DNA from: Prevotella sp.
GTDB taxonomy: Bacteria; Bacteroidota; Bacteroidia; Bacteroidales; Bacteroidaceae
Assembly: GCA_017474845.1 (NCBI GenBank)
Contig: JAFVGS010000014.1
Coordinates: 1 to 47,895 of the forward strand
Direction: 5' to 3'
DNA: 47,895 nucleotides
The notes beneath the pieces were generated by a model. It ran no database searches. It was not told the DNA's origin and saw only the letters and a program-made list of their open reading frames with translations. Every line of letters begins with the position of its first letter. The stretch's first letter is position 1. Below are positions 15,046-24,400 of the stretch, piece by piece. The position numbers and the translations under genes are program-made.

Positions 15046-16808
15046 AAAAGCTGCTCTCAACCCTCATCCTCACCTTTTCGGCGCTGACGGGCCAGGCCCA
15101 GCAGACGCGTGAGATGATCTGCATCTATCGCAACGACGGAGAGCAAAACGCGTTCTTCCGCGACGAAGTGGAGGCCATCACCTATAGTCGCATGGATGCC
15201 GAAGGCCGGCAACAGGAAGACATCGCGGGCCAGCGCGTCGTGACGATGGACTCCACCTATTACATCCCTCTGGCAGCCATCGACAGCGTCTGCTTCGTGA
15301 CGCCCGACAAGACCGATGCCACAGACCACACAGACGTCTTGGCGTTCAGCCTGGAATCGAATACCGGCGAGAGCTTCAAGGCATTCCTGATTACCGACGA
15401 TGCCATCCACATCAAGGTTCCGCACGACCAGGACCTGACGGCGTTGACACCCAAGTTCAGGCACAACGGAATAAAAGTGCTTGTAGACGACCATGAGATC
15501 AAGTCTGGCAAAGCCGTGCTCGACTTCTCCGACTTCCTCGAGCCCCAGAAACTCGTTGTGGAAGCTTCCAATGGCGACCAGCAGCGGAGGAAAGTAATCC
15601 TGTACGACCTCCCCGTCATCCTCATCAACACCCCCGACGGCAATCCAATCGTCACGAAGATGGTTCGTACGGAAGGTTGCCAGATGCGCCTCATCGATAC
15701 AGACGGTAAGGTCCAAGACCTGGGAACAGCTGGCGTCAAGGGTCGCGGCAACGCCACATGGCGACTGCCGAAGAAGCCCTACAGCTTCAAACTCGACACT
15801 AAGCACGAGATACTGGGTATGAAGCCGAGCAAGCACTGGAACCTCCTGGCGAATGCCTACTACGACCGCACCCAGCTGCGCAACGCGATGGCCTACGAGC
15901 TGGCCCGCCTGACGGATTATCCCTGGGTACAGCAAGGCGCCTTCGTCGAACTCATCATGAACGACAAGCACGCAGGTCTCTATTACCTCTGCGAGAAGAT
16001 CAGGATCGAGAAAGACCGGATAGAGATCGAGCAGGTCACCCCTGCCGACACCACTGGAGAAGCGCTGACAGGCGGTTATCTACTGGAGTCTGACATCACC
16101 GACACCAGCGCCAACAATCCCAACTCCTTCATCACGGACTACATCAACCGCACGGGCGAGAACCTGGCATTCTATATGCACTGGGAGATGAAGCAGCCAG
16201 ACGAAGACATCCCCCCACAGCAAATGGAATACGTCAGGGAAGCCATGAACCGCGTGGAACGCCTGATAAGCGATCCAGACAGTCTGGCAGCCGGACAATA
16301 CCGTGAGCTGTTCGACATTGAGACGGCCATCAACTGGTGGCTGATACAGGAGGTGACACTGAACGAAGAGGCCTCACGCAGCAAGAACATCTATATGTAT
16401 AAGGTTCGCAATGGCAAGTTCGTGGTCGGACCGACCTGGGACTTCGACGCCTGGACGTTCGGCATGTACGGCACGCGCCATTTCTACTGCACCAAGCGCG
16501 CCTTTTATATTCGCTATCTGCTCAAGGACCCCGTATTCCTGCAAAGGACAAGGGAGAAATGGGCTGAATATAAAGCCATCTGGAAGGAGAACATGGGGTC
16601 GTTCCTGGTGTCGCAGCGTGACTGGATCATCCGCGCTGCAGAGAGGAACGAGAAGATGTGGCCAGACTACCACCCGCTGAACTTCGCCGACGAGTGGACC
16701 TATGTGCGGAGCACACAGGAGATGTATGGTGCCCTGATAGACCAGATCAACTGGATGGACCAGAAGTTGGCAGAAGGCGACTTCTCCGACTGGTGGGACA
16801 ACAAATAG
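15042..16808 (+). CDS. CotH-kinase family secreted protein
   Basis: A 588-residue protein with a signal peptide (LLSTLILTFSALTGQAQ). An N-terminal beta-rich region (about 20-195) is followed by a CotH-kinase domain (about 205-530). Supporting motifs are GVKGRGNATWRLPKKPYSFK (a conserved CotH opening), LLANAYYDRTQLRNAMAYEL, HAGLYYLCEKIRIEKDRIEI and VGPTWDFDAW, where the Asp residues fit metal binding. CotH of spore formers is an atypical protein kinase; in Bacteroidota the extracellular homologues have unclear roles, often around surface glycan or protein handling. No sporulation is implied. It is co-transcribed with the upstream secreted protein. Confidence 0.88.
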   Translation: MKKLLSTLILTFSALTGQAQQTREMICIYRNDGEQNAFFRDEVEAITYSRMDAEGRQQEDIAGQRVVTMDSTYYIPLAAIDSVCFVTPDKTDATDHTDVLAFSLESNTGESFKAFLITDDAIHIKVPHDQDLTALTPKFRHNGIKVLVDDHEIKSGKAVLDFSDFLEPQKLVVEASNGDQQRRKVILYDLPVILINTPDGNPIVTKMVRTEGCQMRLIDTDGKVQDLGTAGVKGRGNATWRLPKKPYSFKLDTKHEILGMKPSKHWNLLANAYYDRTQLRNAMAYELARLTDYPWVQQGAFVELIMNDKHAGLYYLCEKIRIEKDRIEIEQVTPADTTGEALTGGYLLESDITDTSANNPNSFITDYINRTGENLAFYMHWEMKQPDEDIPPQQMEYVREAMNRVERLISDPDSLAAGQYRELFDIETAINWWLIQEVTLNEEASRSKNIYMYKVRNGKFVVGPTWDFDAWTFGMYGTRHFYCTKRAFYIRYLLKDPVFLQRTREKWAEYKAIWKENMGSFLVSQRDWIIRAAERNEKMWPDYHPLNFADEWTYVRSTQEMYGALIDQINWMDQKLAEGDFSDWWDNK

Positions 16809-16833
16809 CAGAACGAATCATCAATCGTCAACT

Positions 16834-17439
16834 ATGCAAAAGCTCCTTCGTGAAACTTTCCCGCTGGCCATCCTCGCCGGCATCTGCATCTCCATCGGAT
16901 GCGTGGTCAACCTGCGTGTGGGCGGTGTCGCCGGTGCCGTTCTTTTCGCCTTCGGTCTCACCACTGTCGTCTATTATGGTCTAAAACTTTATACAGGCAC
17001 ATCCGGCTTCATCCGCCGTCAGGGCGACTGGACGATGCTTGTCGTCGTGCTGCTGGGTAACATCGTGGGCTGTCTGCTCTCCGCCTGGATGATCGCCTAC
17101 GCCCAGCCCGACTGCATCGAGCCTGCTTCAAAGATTCTCGCCGGACGGTTGGCGAAAGGTCCCTGGGCATGTTTCTTGCTGGCTATCGGCTGCGGATTCA
17201 TCATGACCACCGCCGTCGAGTTCGCCCGCAAGGGTAAGATGCTGCCGCTGATTCTCGGCGTGCCCGTCTTTATCCTCTGCGGCTTCGCCCACTCCATCGC
17301 CGACGCCTTCTATTTCCTCGTCTCCCCTGCCGACCAGCTCCTCCAGACCGACGTCCTCATCGTCTACGTCAGCGAGGTGCTTGGCAACTTCGTCGGCTGC
17401 AACCTCTACCGTTGGACCCTCTTCTTCAAGCCCGAATAA
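16834..17439 (+). CDS. Formate/nitrite transporter (FNT) family protein, short form
   Basis: A 201-residue channel-like membrane protein with about six hydrophobic helices. Helix-associated features include ETFPLAILAGICISIGCVVNL at the start, LLGNIVGCLLSAWM and CGFAHSIADAFYF, which matches the FNT motif GxxHSxAxMF and carries the pore His. It is shorter than typical FocA/NirC (about 250-285), lacking most of the loops and tail. It would pass formate, nitrite or a similar small monovalent anion. Its start is 25 bp after the CotH gene. I rate the family as likely and the substrate as unknown. Confidence 0.82.
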   Translation: MQKLLRETFPLAILAGICISIGCVVNLRVGGVAGAVLFAFGLTTVVYYGLKLYTGTSGFIRRQGDWTMLVVVLLGNIVGCLLSAWMIAYAQPDCIEPASKILAGRLAKGPWACFLLAIGCGFIMTTAVEFARKGKMLPLILGVPVFILCGFAHSIADAFYFLVSPADQLLQTDVLIVYVSEVLGNFVGCNLYRWTLFFKPE

Positions 17440-17462
17440 AAATTCGGACATTTGTAACCGAT

Positions 17463-18044
17463 ATGCGACAGAACCGAACCTTCATCCCAATAGTCACCGC
17501 ATGGCTGCTGATGCCCATGATGGGCATGAGTCAGGAGACAGGAGCCAAAAGCCAGGCGTTTGAGCTGCGGAAGGAGAACGACAGTTTGTATTGGCTCGGT
17601 GTGAAGGGCGGAAGCAAGAGCGACGAGTGGCGGCTGGCGCACCCGGTGTATCAGTTTCAGACGGGCGACGTAGATGGCGACGGGAGCGAGGATGCGATGG
17701 TGGGAGTTATTAAGAAGACGAGGTATTATCCAATGGGGAGGAGGCTGTTTATATTTAAGCAGATTGATGGGAGCACAAGAAAGTTAGTGAGGCCGATGTG
17801 GTTGGGATCGAAGTTGGGAGGTATTCTGGAGGACTTTCGGTTTGTGGCACCAGCAGAGGGCGACAGTATCGGTCGTATAAGAGCATTGGAATCGACCACG
17901 GACTCACTCTATGTGGTCTCGGACTATAAGTGGAGCGGTTTCGGCATGAAGTTCGAGCGCTTTATTATAAAAGGTGTGGACAAGGAGACCGCCCTCCAAT
18001 ACTTTACAGACAAAGAAGCAGCAACTAAATACTTAAACCAATGA
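17463..18044 (+). CDS. Exported FG-GAP/VCBS-like protein, 193 residues
   Basis: A signal sequence (FIPIVTAWLLMPMMGMSQ) precedes a small domain with one calcium-loop-like motif, QTGDVDGDGSEDAMVGV (D-x-D-x-D-G pattern), as in FG-GAP/VCBS repeat proteins. ATG 17463 is chosen over an upstream TTG (17412) because it gives a clean signal peptide and avoids overlapping the FNT gene. Its coding sequence just after the signal peptide has short 7-bp purine repeats (about 17525-17560). The stop overlaps the DUF3160 start by four bases, so they are co-translated. Function unknown. Confidence 0.72.
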   Translation: MRQNRTFIPIVTAWLLMPMMGMSQETGAKSQAFELRKENDSLYWLGVKGGSKSDEWRLAHPVYQFQTGDVDGDGSEDAMVGVIKKTRYYPMGRRLFIFKQIDGSTRKLVRPMWLGSKLGGILEDFRFVAPAEGDSIGRIRALESTTDSLYVVSDYKWSGFGMKFERFIIKGVDKETALQYFTDKEAATKYLNQ

Positions 18045-20479
18045 AGACAAAATCTTTCCTTATCGTCTGTCTGGTCGCACTTGTTGCGGCCTGCAGCCAG
18101 AAACAGAGTGCAGTCAATGTGCCCGTTTCGCACATCAACGTTGAGAATCTTCTTGACAGTATCGACTTCGACATGGACGTGACGGGTCTGCCGCTGAGCG
18201 ACATCACCCTCCTCACGCAAGCCCCTGCCGCCCGCAAGGGATTTCCCATCAAGGATGCCTACCTGAGAGGCATCTATTCCACAACCACATGGTATGACTC
18301 GCTGATGTGGAAATTCTCTGAAGCAAAGGATTTCAGCAACATCAACATGAAGGAGGAAGAATCCTGGCGCGACTACTACTATCGAGCCGCTATCGAGACA
18401 GAGGCTATCAAATATTCTGACGAAGAGCAAGCCTTCATCGACCGCATGAAAGCCCGTGAGGCCGAGCTGTTGAAGGAGAACTTCACGACAGAGTCAGGTC
18501 TGCGCGTGAACATGCAGAACCTCTCCAACCCCACACAGCTGAAAGACTTCGACTCGCTGCTCTGCCAGCATCTGGCCAAGGACGGCTTCGCCATCGTGCC
18601 CGCCACCCACGACCAGCTGTTCAACATCTACGAGGAGAACGACTACTCGCAGTTCCCCAACTTCGTGACCACTGATCTCTTCCTGCAACTCTACCACCTC
18701 TACATCGACTGCACGCTGCGCGAGATAGAGGAGAATCAGCTGCTGCCGATGATGATACAGTTCACGCGCAACATGCACGAACTGCTCTACAACATGGAGC
18801 GCTGGTCGGGCGCCGACGAAGAGGTGAACAAGATAGCCAAGCACAACACCACCTTCTACAACGTCGCCCACAAACTGTTCACCGGCGAGTGGATCTCCAA
18901 CCCGGAGCCTGGCAGCATCGATTTAGAGGAGTATAATAATGTGATGGCCTCCGTCAACAGCTTCAGCAGCTATATGGAGGACTATCATGACATCATGTTC
19001 GCCTACAGCCTCTTTCGCCCTCGCGGCCACTACACCCGCACGGAGAAGCTGCAACGCTATTTCCGAGGCATGATGTGGATACAGAGCGTGCCCTTCGGCC
19101 TCAACCACAAAGACGAGGTGAAGGCCGCCGTGCAACAGGCCTGTGCACTGAAAAGCGACAAGACCTCACAGCAGAACTACAACCGTCTGAACAAGCTCAT
19201 CACCTATATGATGGGACAGTCTGACAACCTCAGTCTGCCGCAGGTGATCGCTGAGGTGGAGAAGACGGGCATGCAGATGGAAGACCTCATCCACAGCGAC
19301 GAGGCCATCACCAAGATCACTGCCTCGCTCAAGGAGATCGGCGACAAGCAGACACGGATCCGTCCGAAGTTTGAGAAGACCAGCCACAACAAGATCAACG
19401 TGATGCCCCAGCGCTACCAGCCCGACGCCGAAGTGCTGCTGAATATGGTCGACTACGAGGGCAATCCCACCAGGCGCGCTGTGCCCAAGGGCCTCGATTT
19501 CTTCGCCGCAATGGGTGTCTCTGCCGCTGAGCAAATCCTGATGGAGGAAAAGACCGACTGGAAGGCCTTAGGCGACAGCCTGAAGTCGATGAAGAAGCGC
19601 ATGGGTGAGATCGACTGGCAGGAGACCACCTGCACACAGTGGATGAACGCCCTGAAGGTACTCACCGACAAGGAAGGCAAGGACAAGATGCCTTACTTCA
19701 TGGTAACGACCGAGTGGGACAAGAAAGACCTGAACGCCGTTCTCGCCTCGTGGGCAGAGCTGAAGCACGACGCCATCCTCTACGCCAAGCAGCCCGCAGG
19801 TGCTGAGTGCGGCGGTGGTGAGGATATACCCGAGCCTGTGGTGAAAGGCTATGTGGAGCCCAATGTCGGCTTCTGGAAGAAGGCCATCGAACTGCTCGAC
19901 AAAACTGAGAAACTGCTGAAACAGGAGAATATGCTCCCAGAGAAAGTGAAGGACGCCACTGAGCGTATGCGCGAGGAGGCTCAGTTCCTGCAGAGGGTCA
20001 GCGAGAAGGAGCTGGCTGGTCAGGAGCTCACCGACGAGGAGTACGACCAGATTAAGATTACGGGTTCTACCTTCGAGTACATCTCACTCGACCTCATCCG
20101 CAGCGAAGACCAGTACCTCTCGGGCTGGAGCGACGTGCAGGGCGCAGACAAGAAGGTGGCCCTCGTGGCTGACGTCTACACGGCCAACGCCGACAACAAC
20201 CCCAACAAGTCTATCCTCTTCGAGGCCGTCGGCGATGCCGATGAGATCTACGTAGTGGTCGAGATCGGCGGCTATCTGGTGCTGACACGCGGTGCTGTGT
20301 TCAGCTATCGTGAGTTCATCCAGTCCATCGACGAGCAGCGCCTGACGGACGAGGAGTGGCAGGAGCAGTTGAAGAAGAATCCCCGCAAAGGTGTGCCCGA
20401 GTGGATAAAGCCACTGTTTGTGCCGCTGAACAAATTGCCAGAAGCGAATGAGGAGTTCTTCTATAGTACTGGCTGTTAG
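18041..20479 (+). CDS. DUF3160-type lipoprotein
   Basis: An 812-residue exported lipoprotein. The SPII signal ends LVALVAACSQ, with the lipidated Cys at about residue 18. The body matches the DUF3160 family by its long helical segments and motifs such as VTTDLFLQLYHLYIDCTL, YYRAAIETEAI and the C-terminal GGYLVLTRGAVFSYREF. No catalytic site is evident, and the biochemical role of the family is not established. It is translationally coupled (ATGA) to the FG-GAP-like gene upstream and overlaps the CapA-like gene by 32 bp, so the three likely act together in the envelope. Confidence 0.8.
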   Translation: MKTKSFLIVCLVALVAACSQKQSAVNVPVSHINVENLLDSIDFDMDVTGLPLSDITLLTQAPAARKGFPIKDAYLRGIYSTTTWYDSLMWKFSEAKDFSNINMKEEESWRDYYYRAAIETEAIKYSDEEQAFIDRMKAREAELLKENFTTESGLRVNMQNLSNPTQLKDFDSLLCQHLAKDGFAIVPATHDQLFNIYEENDYSQFPNFVTTDLFLQLYHLYIDCTLREIEENQLLPMMIQFTRNMHELLYNMERWSGADEEVNKIAKHNTTFYNVAHKLFTGEWISNPEPGSIDLEEYNNVMASVNSFSSYMEDYHDIMFAYSLFRPRGHYTRTEKLQRYFRGMMWIQSVPFGLNHKDEVKAAVQQACALKSDKTSQQNYNRLNKLITYMMGQSDNLSLPQVIAEVEKTGMQMEDLIHSDEAITKITASLKEIGDKQTRIRPKFEKTSHNKINVMPQRYQPDAEVLLNMVDYEGNPTRRAVPKGLDFFAAMGVSAAEQILMEEKTDWKALGDSLKSMKKRMGEIDWQETTCTQWMNALKVLTDKEGKDKMPYFMVTTEWDKKDLNAVLASWAELKHDAILYAKQPAGAECGGGEDIPEPVVKGYVEPNVGFWKKAIELLDKTEKLLKQENMLPEKVKDATERMREEAQFLQRVSEKELAGQELTDEEYDQIKITGSTFEYISLDLIRSEDQYLSGWSDVQGADKKVALVADVYTANADNNPNKSILFEAVGDADEIYVVVEIGGYLVLTRGAVFSYREFIQSIDEQRLTDEEWQEQLKKNPRKGVPEWIKPLFVPLNKLPEANEEFFYSTGC

Positions 20480-21374
20480 CCTGCTGTTCAGTGTATCTGC
20501 GCATTGTGCAGATACGCTGAGCATCGTCCTCACTGGCGATATCCTGCTCGACCGCGGGGTGCGCCAGACAATCGAAAGACACGGAGTCGGCCATCTGTTC
20601 TCGGATGGCGTCGACTCCGTCTTTCAGTCAGCCCAGGTGGTCGTGGGTAATCTTGAGTGTCCGGCCACAAAGATCAAGTCGCCTGCGTTCAAGCGCTTCA
20701 TCTTCAGGGGCGAACCCGAATGGCTCGACACATTAAGGCAGCACGGCATCACCCACCTAAATCTCGCCAACAACCACTCCATCGACCAAGGGCGCGAGGG
20801 ACTGATGGACACACGACGGAACATCATCGCAGCAGGGATGGTACCCATCGGAGCAGGAGCGAACATGCAAGAGGCCTCAGAACCCGTACTGCTGGCCGAC
20901 CAGCCACGAAAGGTGTGGCTCGTGCCCTCCTTGCGCCTCGCCCTTGAGAACTACGCCTACCTGACGGACAAGCCCTGCGTGAGTCAGGAGTCGATGGACT
21001 CGCTGCTCTCACATGTGTTCCATCTCCGCCAGCAGGACTCCACAGCTGTCATCATCGTCAGCCTCCACTGGGGGCAGGAGCATTCGCTGCAGCCCGTTCT
21101 CCGCCAGCGACATGACGCCCACATGCTCGTGTTGGCAGGTGCCGACGTGCTCGTGTGTCACCATACCCACACTCTCCAGACCATCGAGGACTACGGTGGT
21201 CACAAGATCTATTACAGCGTGGGCAACTTCATCTTCGACCAACACAAACCCCTGAACAGCGAGGCCTGTATGGTGCGTCTGAAAGTGAGCCAGGACAGTC
21301 TCGAAGTGGAGACCATCCCAGTGGAAATACGCCATTGCGTACCTTATATACAAGGTAAAAAAGTAAAAAGGTAA
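20448..21374 (+). CDS. CapA/PgsA-family metallophosphoesterase-like protein
   Basis: A 308-residue exported protein with signal SIVLAVSLLFSVSAHCA. Calcineurin-like/CapA motifs appear in order: LTGDILLDRGV, VVGNLECP, LNLANNHSIDQG, VSLHWGQEH, DVLVCHHTHTLQ and YYSVGNFIFD, which together supply the Asp, Asn and His metal ligands of the two-metal site. CapA proteins act in capsule or poly-gamma-glutamate assembly, but many homologues have unknown roles. The start overlaps the DUF3160 gene by 32 bp. Its last codons and stop (QGKKVKR then TAA) lie inside an 8-bp tandem repeat, so the C-terminus may vary between strains. Confidence 0.88.
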   Translation: MRSSSIVLAVSLLFSVSAHCADTLSIVLTGDILLDRGVRQTIERHGVGHLFSDGVDSVFQSAQVVVGNLECPATKIKSPAFKRFIFRGEPEWLDTLRQHGITHLNLANNHSIDQGREGLMDTRRNIIAAGMVPIGAGANMQEASEPVLLADQPRKVWLVPSLRLALENYAYLTDKPCVSQESMDSLLSHVFHLRQQDSTAVIIVSLHWGQEHSLQPVLRQRHDAHMLVLAGADVLVCHHTHTLQTIEDYGGHKIYYSVGNFIFDQHKPLNSEACMVRLKVSQDSLEVETIPVEIRHCVPYIQGKKVKR

Positions 21375-21412
21375 AAGGGTAAAAAAGTAAAAAAGTAAAA
21401 AAGTAAAAAGTT
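21354..21412 (+). repeat. 8-bp (GGTAAAAA/AGTAAAAA) tandem repeat across the capA-like stop codon
   Basis: About seven 8-bp units run from the end of the capA-like coding region into the spacer before tamB. They provide the last residues (KKVKR) and the stop codon. A shorter relative is at 11119-11158. Confidence 0.8.
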
Positions 21413-21453
21413 GAAAATAATGTAAAGTTCTGCTTTTTCTCGAAAAAAGGTTG

Positions 21454-21461
21454 TACTTTTG
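21454..21461 (+). promoter_or_regulatory. -7 box of the tamB-tamL operon
   Basis: TACTTTTG, 21 bp before ATG 21483. No exact -33 TTTG is found at the usual spacing. Confidence 0.6.
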
Positions 21462-21482
21462 CAACGTCTTTCGTAAAACCGA

Positions 21483-24400
21483 ATGAGAAAAGGACTCAAG
21501 TGGATCGGGATAGCGGTACTCACACCCTTTCTGCTGTTCATCATACTCGCCGCACTGATCTATCTGCCGCCCGTTCAGAACTGGGTGGCACAGAAAGTGG
21601 TCTCCATCGCCTCTGAAAAGACGGGGATGGAGATATTGGTGGGACATGTGAACTTGGAGTTCCCGCTCGACTTGGGCATCAACGACTTCCGCGTGCTGCA
21701 TCCAAACGACTCTGTGACAGATGTGACAGATACTATCGCAGACGTAAGACACCTGACAGTCAACGTGCGCCTGCTTCCTCTGTTGAAAAAGAAGGTTGTC
21801 ATCGAGGAGCTCTCATTCCGACAGACAAAGATTAACACCAACGGCTTCATCGACGACCTGCGGATCAAAGGTCAGTTCCAGGAGTTGTGGCTCGCGTCGA
21901 AAGGCATCGACCTCGACAAGGAGACCGTCCTGGTGAACGGTGCCCGCCTCTCTGGCGCCCAGATCGACCTCAATCTCACCGACACCGCTGCCGTCGACAC
22001 CACCAAGAGGAACGTGACATGGGTGATTGATGCCGACAGCCTCAGCATCAGACACTCAGCCCTCACCCTGCACCTGCCAGGCGACACCCTCGACTTCAAT
22101 CTCGCGTTAGGTAGGGCTGTGGCTAGAGAAGTCACCGCCGACCTCGCCACATCTGTCTATAAGGTAAGAAGCCTCGACATCTCAGACGGTCAGATGGACT
22201 ACGAGCCGATAGGTCTAAGCGACGTCACTCTCGGCGTCGACTCCTTCCGCTATGCCCCCACGGGGCTGTCATTCTTCGTACGGCAGACAGAACTGACGGA
22301 AAAGAGCGGGCTGAAGATCACCGAACTGACGGGCGGCGTCAACCTCGACTCCACCTACAACCATATCCGCCTGCCCCTGATGACGCTGAAGACGCCCGAC
22401 TCCAACATCATGGTCGACGCAGACATGGACTTCAACGCCTTCGACGAGCAGAGGCCGGGCATCTTCAAGATGCGCCTATTCGCACAGTTAGGCAAGCAGG
22501 ACATCTTCACAGTGGCAGGCAAGTTGCCCCAAAAGTTCACGGAGCACTTCCCCAACAAGCCGCTCATCATCAGAGGATCGGCAGACGGCAACATGAGCCA
22601 TCTGGTTTTGACGGGTCTCGACATCGACCTCGCCACCGCCCTGCACGCCAATGTCAAGGGAACACTTGACAACGTGAGAAACCTCAGCCAGCTCAAGGCC
22701 AACCTGCAGGTAGAGGCCGAGACCAAGCAGCTGAATTTCATGACCGCCCTCATCGACCCCAAGATGAGCAACACCTACCGCATCCCCGACGGCATCACGC
22801 TCAACGGCAAACTGACAGCCGACGGCACCAAGTTCGCCACCGACCTGACGCTCAACGAGGCAGAGGGCAGCATCAAGCTGGCCGGCAACGCCAGGATTCC
22901 CCTCGACGACAAGGGATCGTTCGAATCAGACAGGATCACCTACGACGCAGACATCGACATCAGGAACCTGAACCTGCACCACTTCCTGCCCAAGGACTCC
23001 ATCCGCAGTCTGACCGCCGACATCAAGGCCTCTGGCTACGGCACCGACTTCTTCTCACCCAAGAGCCGGCTCACCGCCGACGCCAGCATCGAGAGGCTGC
23101 AATACGGCAGCTGGGACTTAGACAACCTGATGGCCTCTGTCACTTTGTCTGATGGTCGCGGAGAAGTCAACATCGTGGGGCACAACCGAATCCTCGAAGG
23201 CTGCATAGGCGCCGAACTGTTGCTAAACACCCACAAGATTGAGGGCACCGTCAGCGGCGATTTCGCGAAGGCCGACCTCTATCAGATGCGCCTTGTGGAC
23301 AGTCCTCTCACCATCGGCACAAACGGCAGTCTGAAAGTCAGTTCCGACTTGAAAGACACCCATTACGTCAGTGGGCGTCTGAACGACGTCTTCGTGAAGG
23401 ACGGCCAGAAGACCTACACACCCGGTGATGTCGGCATTCTGTTGAAGACAAATCCCGACACCACCTACGCCCGTGTACAGAGCGGCGACTTCATCCTGAA
23501 GCTCGACGCCATGGGCGGTTATCAGAAACTGATTGACCAGACCACCGCCCTCACCGACTCTGTCATCGGAAAGATTAAGGAAAAGGTCATCGACCAGTCT
23601 GCCATCATGGCCCTGCTGCCAACAATGAGCCTCCACCTGGAGAGCAAGCGCGACAATCCCATTGCCCACATGCTGAGAACCACGGGTGCCGACTTCAAGG
23701 AACTGACGCTCGACCTCACCACCTCGCCCGAGACCGGCATCAACGGACAAGGACATCTCTTCTCGCTCAACTACGACAGCATCCTGATCGACACCATCCG
23801 GCTGAGCCTGATACAGAAAGGCGAGCGGCTGACCTATCAGGGACAGGTATGCAACAACCGCAAGAACCCGCAGTTCGTCTTCAACGCCCTCGTCGACGGT
23901 CATGTCCACGAGCATGGGGCTCTGGCGGGAGTGCGCTATTTCGACGAGAAGGGGCGCATGGGTGTCCGCATCGGCGCCACAGCAGAGATGGAAGACGACG
24001 GCATGCGCTTCAGACTCCTTCCCGACCGTCCGACGGTGGGTTATAAGGAGTTCAACCTGAACAAAGACAACTACATTTTCCTTGCGAACAACAGGAAGAT
24101 ACAAGCAAAGGTAGACCTCATCGCCGACGACGAAACGGGTATGAAGATCTATACCGAGCATCAAGACTCCACCATGCTGCAGGATCTCACCGTCAGCCTC
24201 CACCGCATCGACTTGGGTGAGCTGACAGCCGTCATGCCCTACCTGCCGCGCATCACCGGCAAGCTCGACGGCGACTACCACATCCTGATGGATCAGGACG
24301 AGCATATCTCGATGGCCTCCGACATGGGCGTGACAGCTATGACCTACGAAGGCGCACCCATCGGCAACATCAGCACGGAACTCGTCTATCTGCAAAACGA

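Noticed and set aside
17452-17458. A lone TTGTAAC before the FG-GAP-like gene
   Set aside because: There is no second repeat 11 bp away and no -7 box at the required distance.
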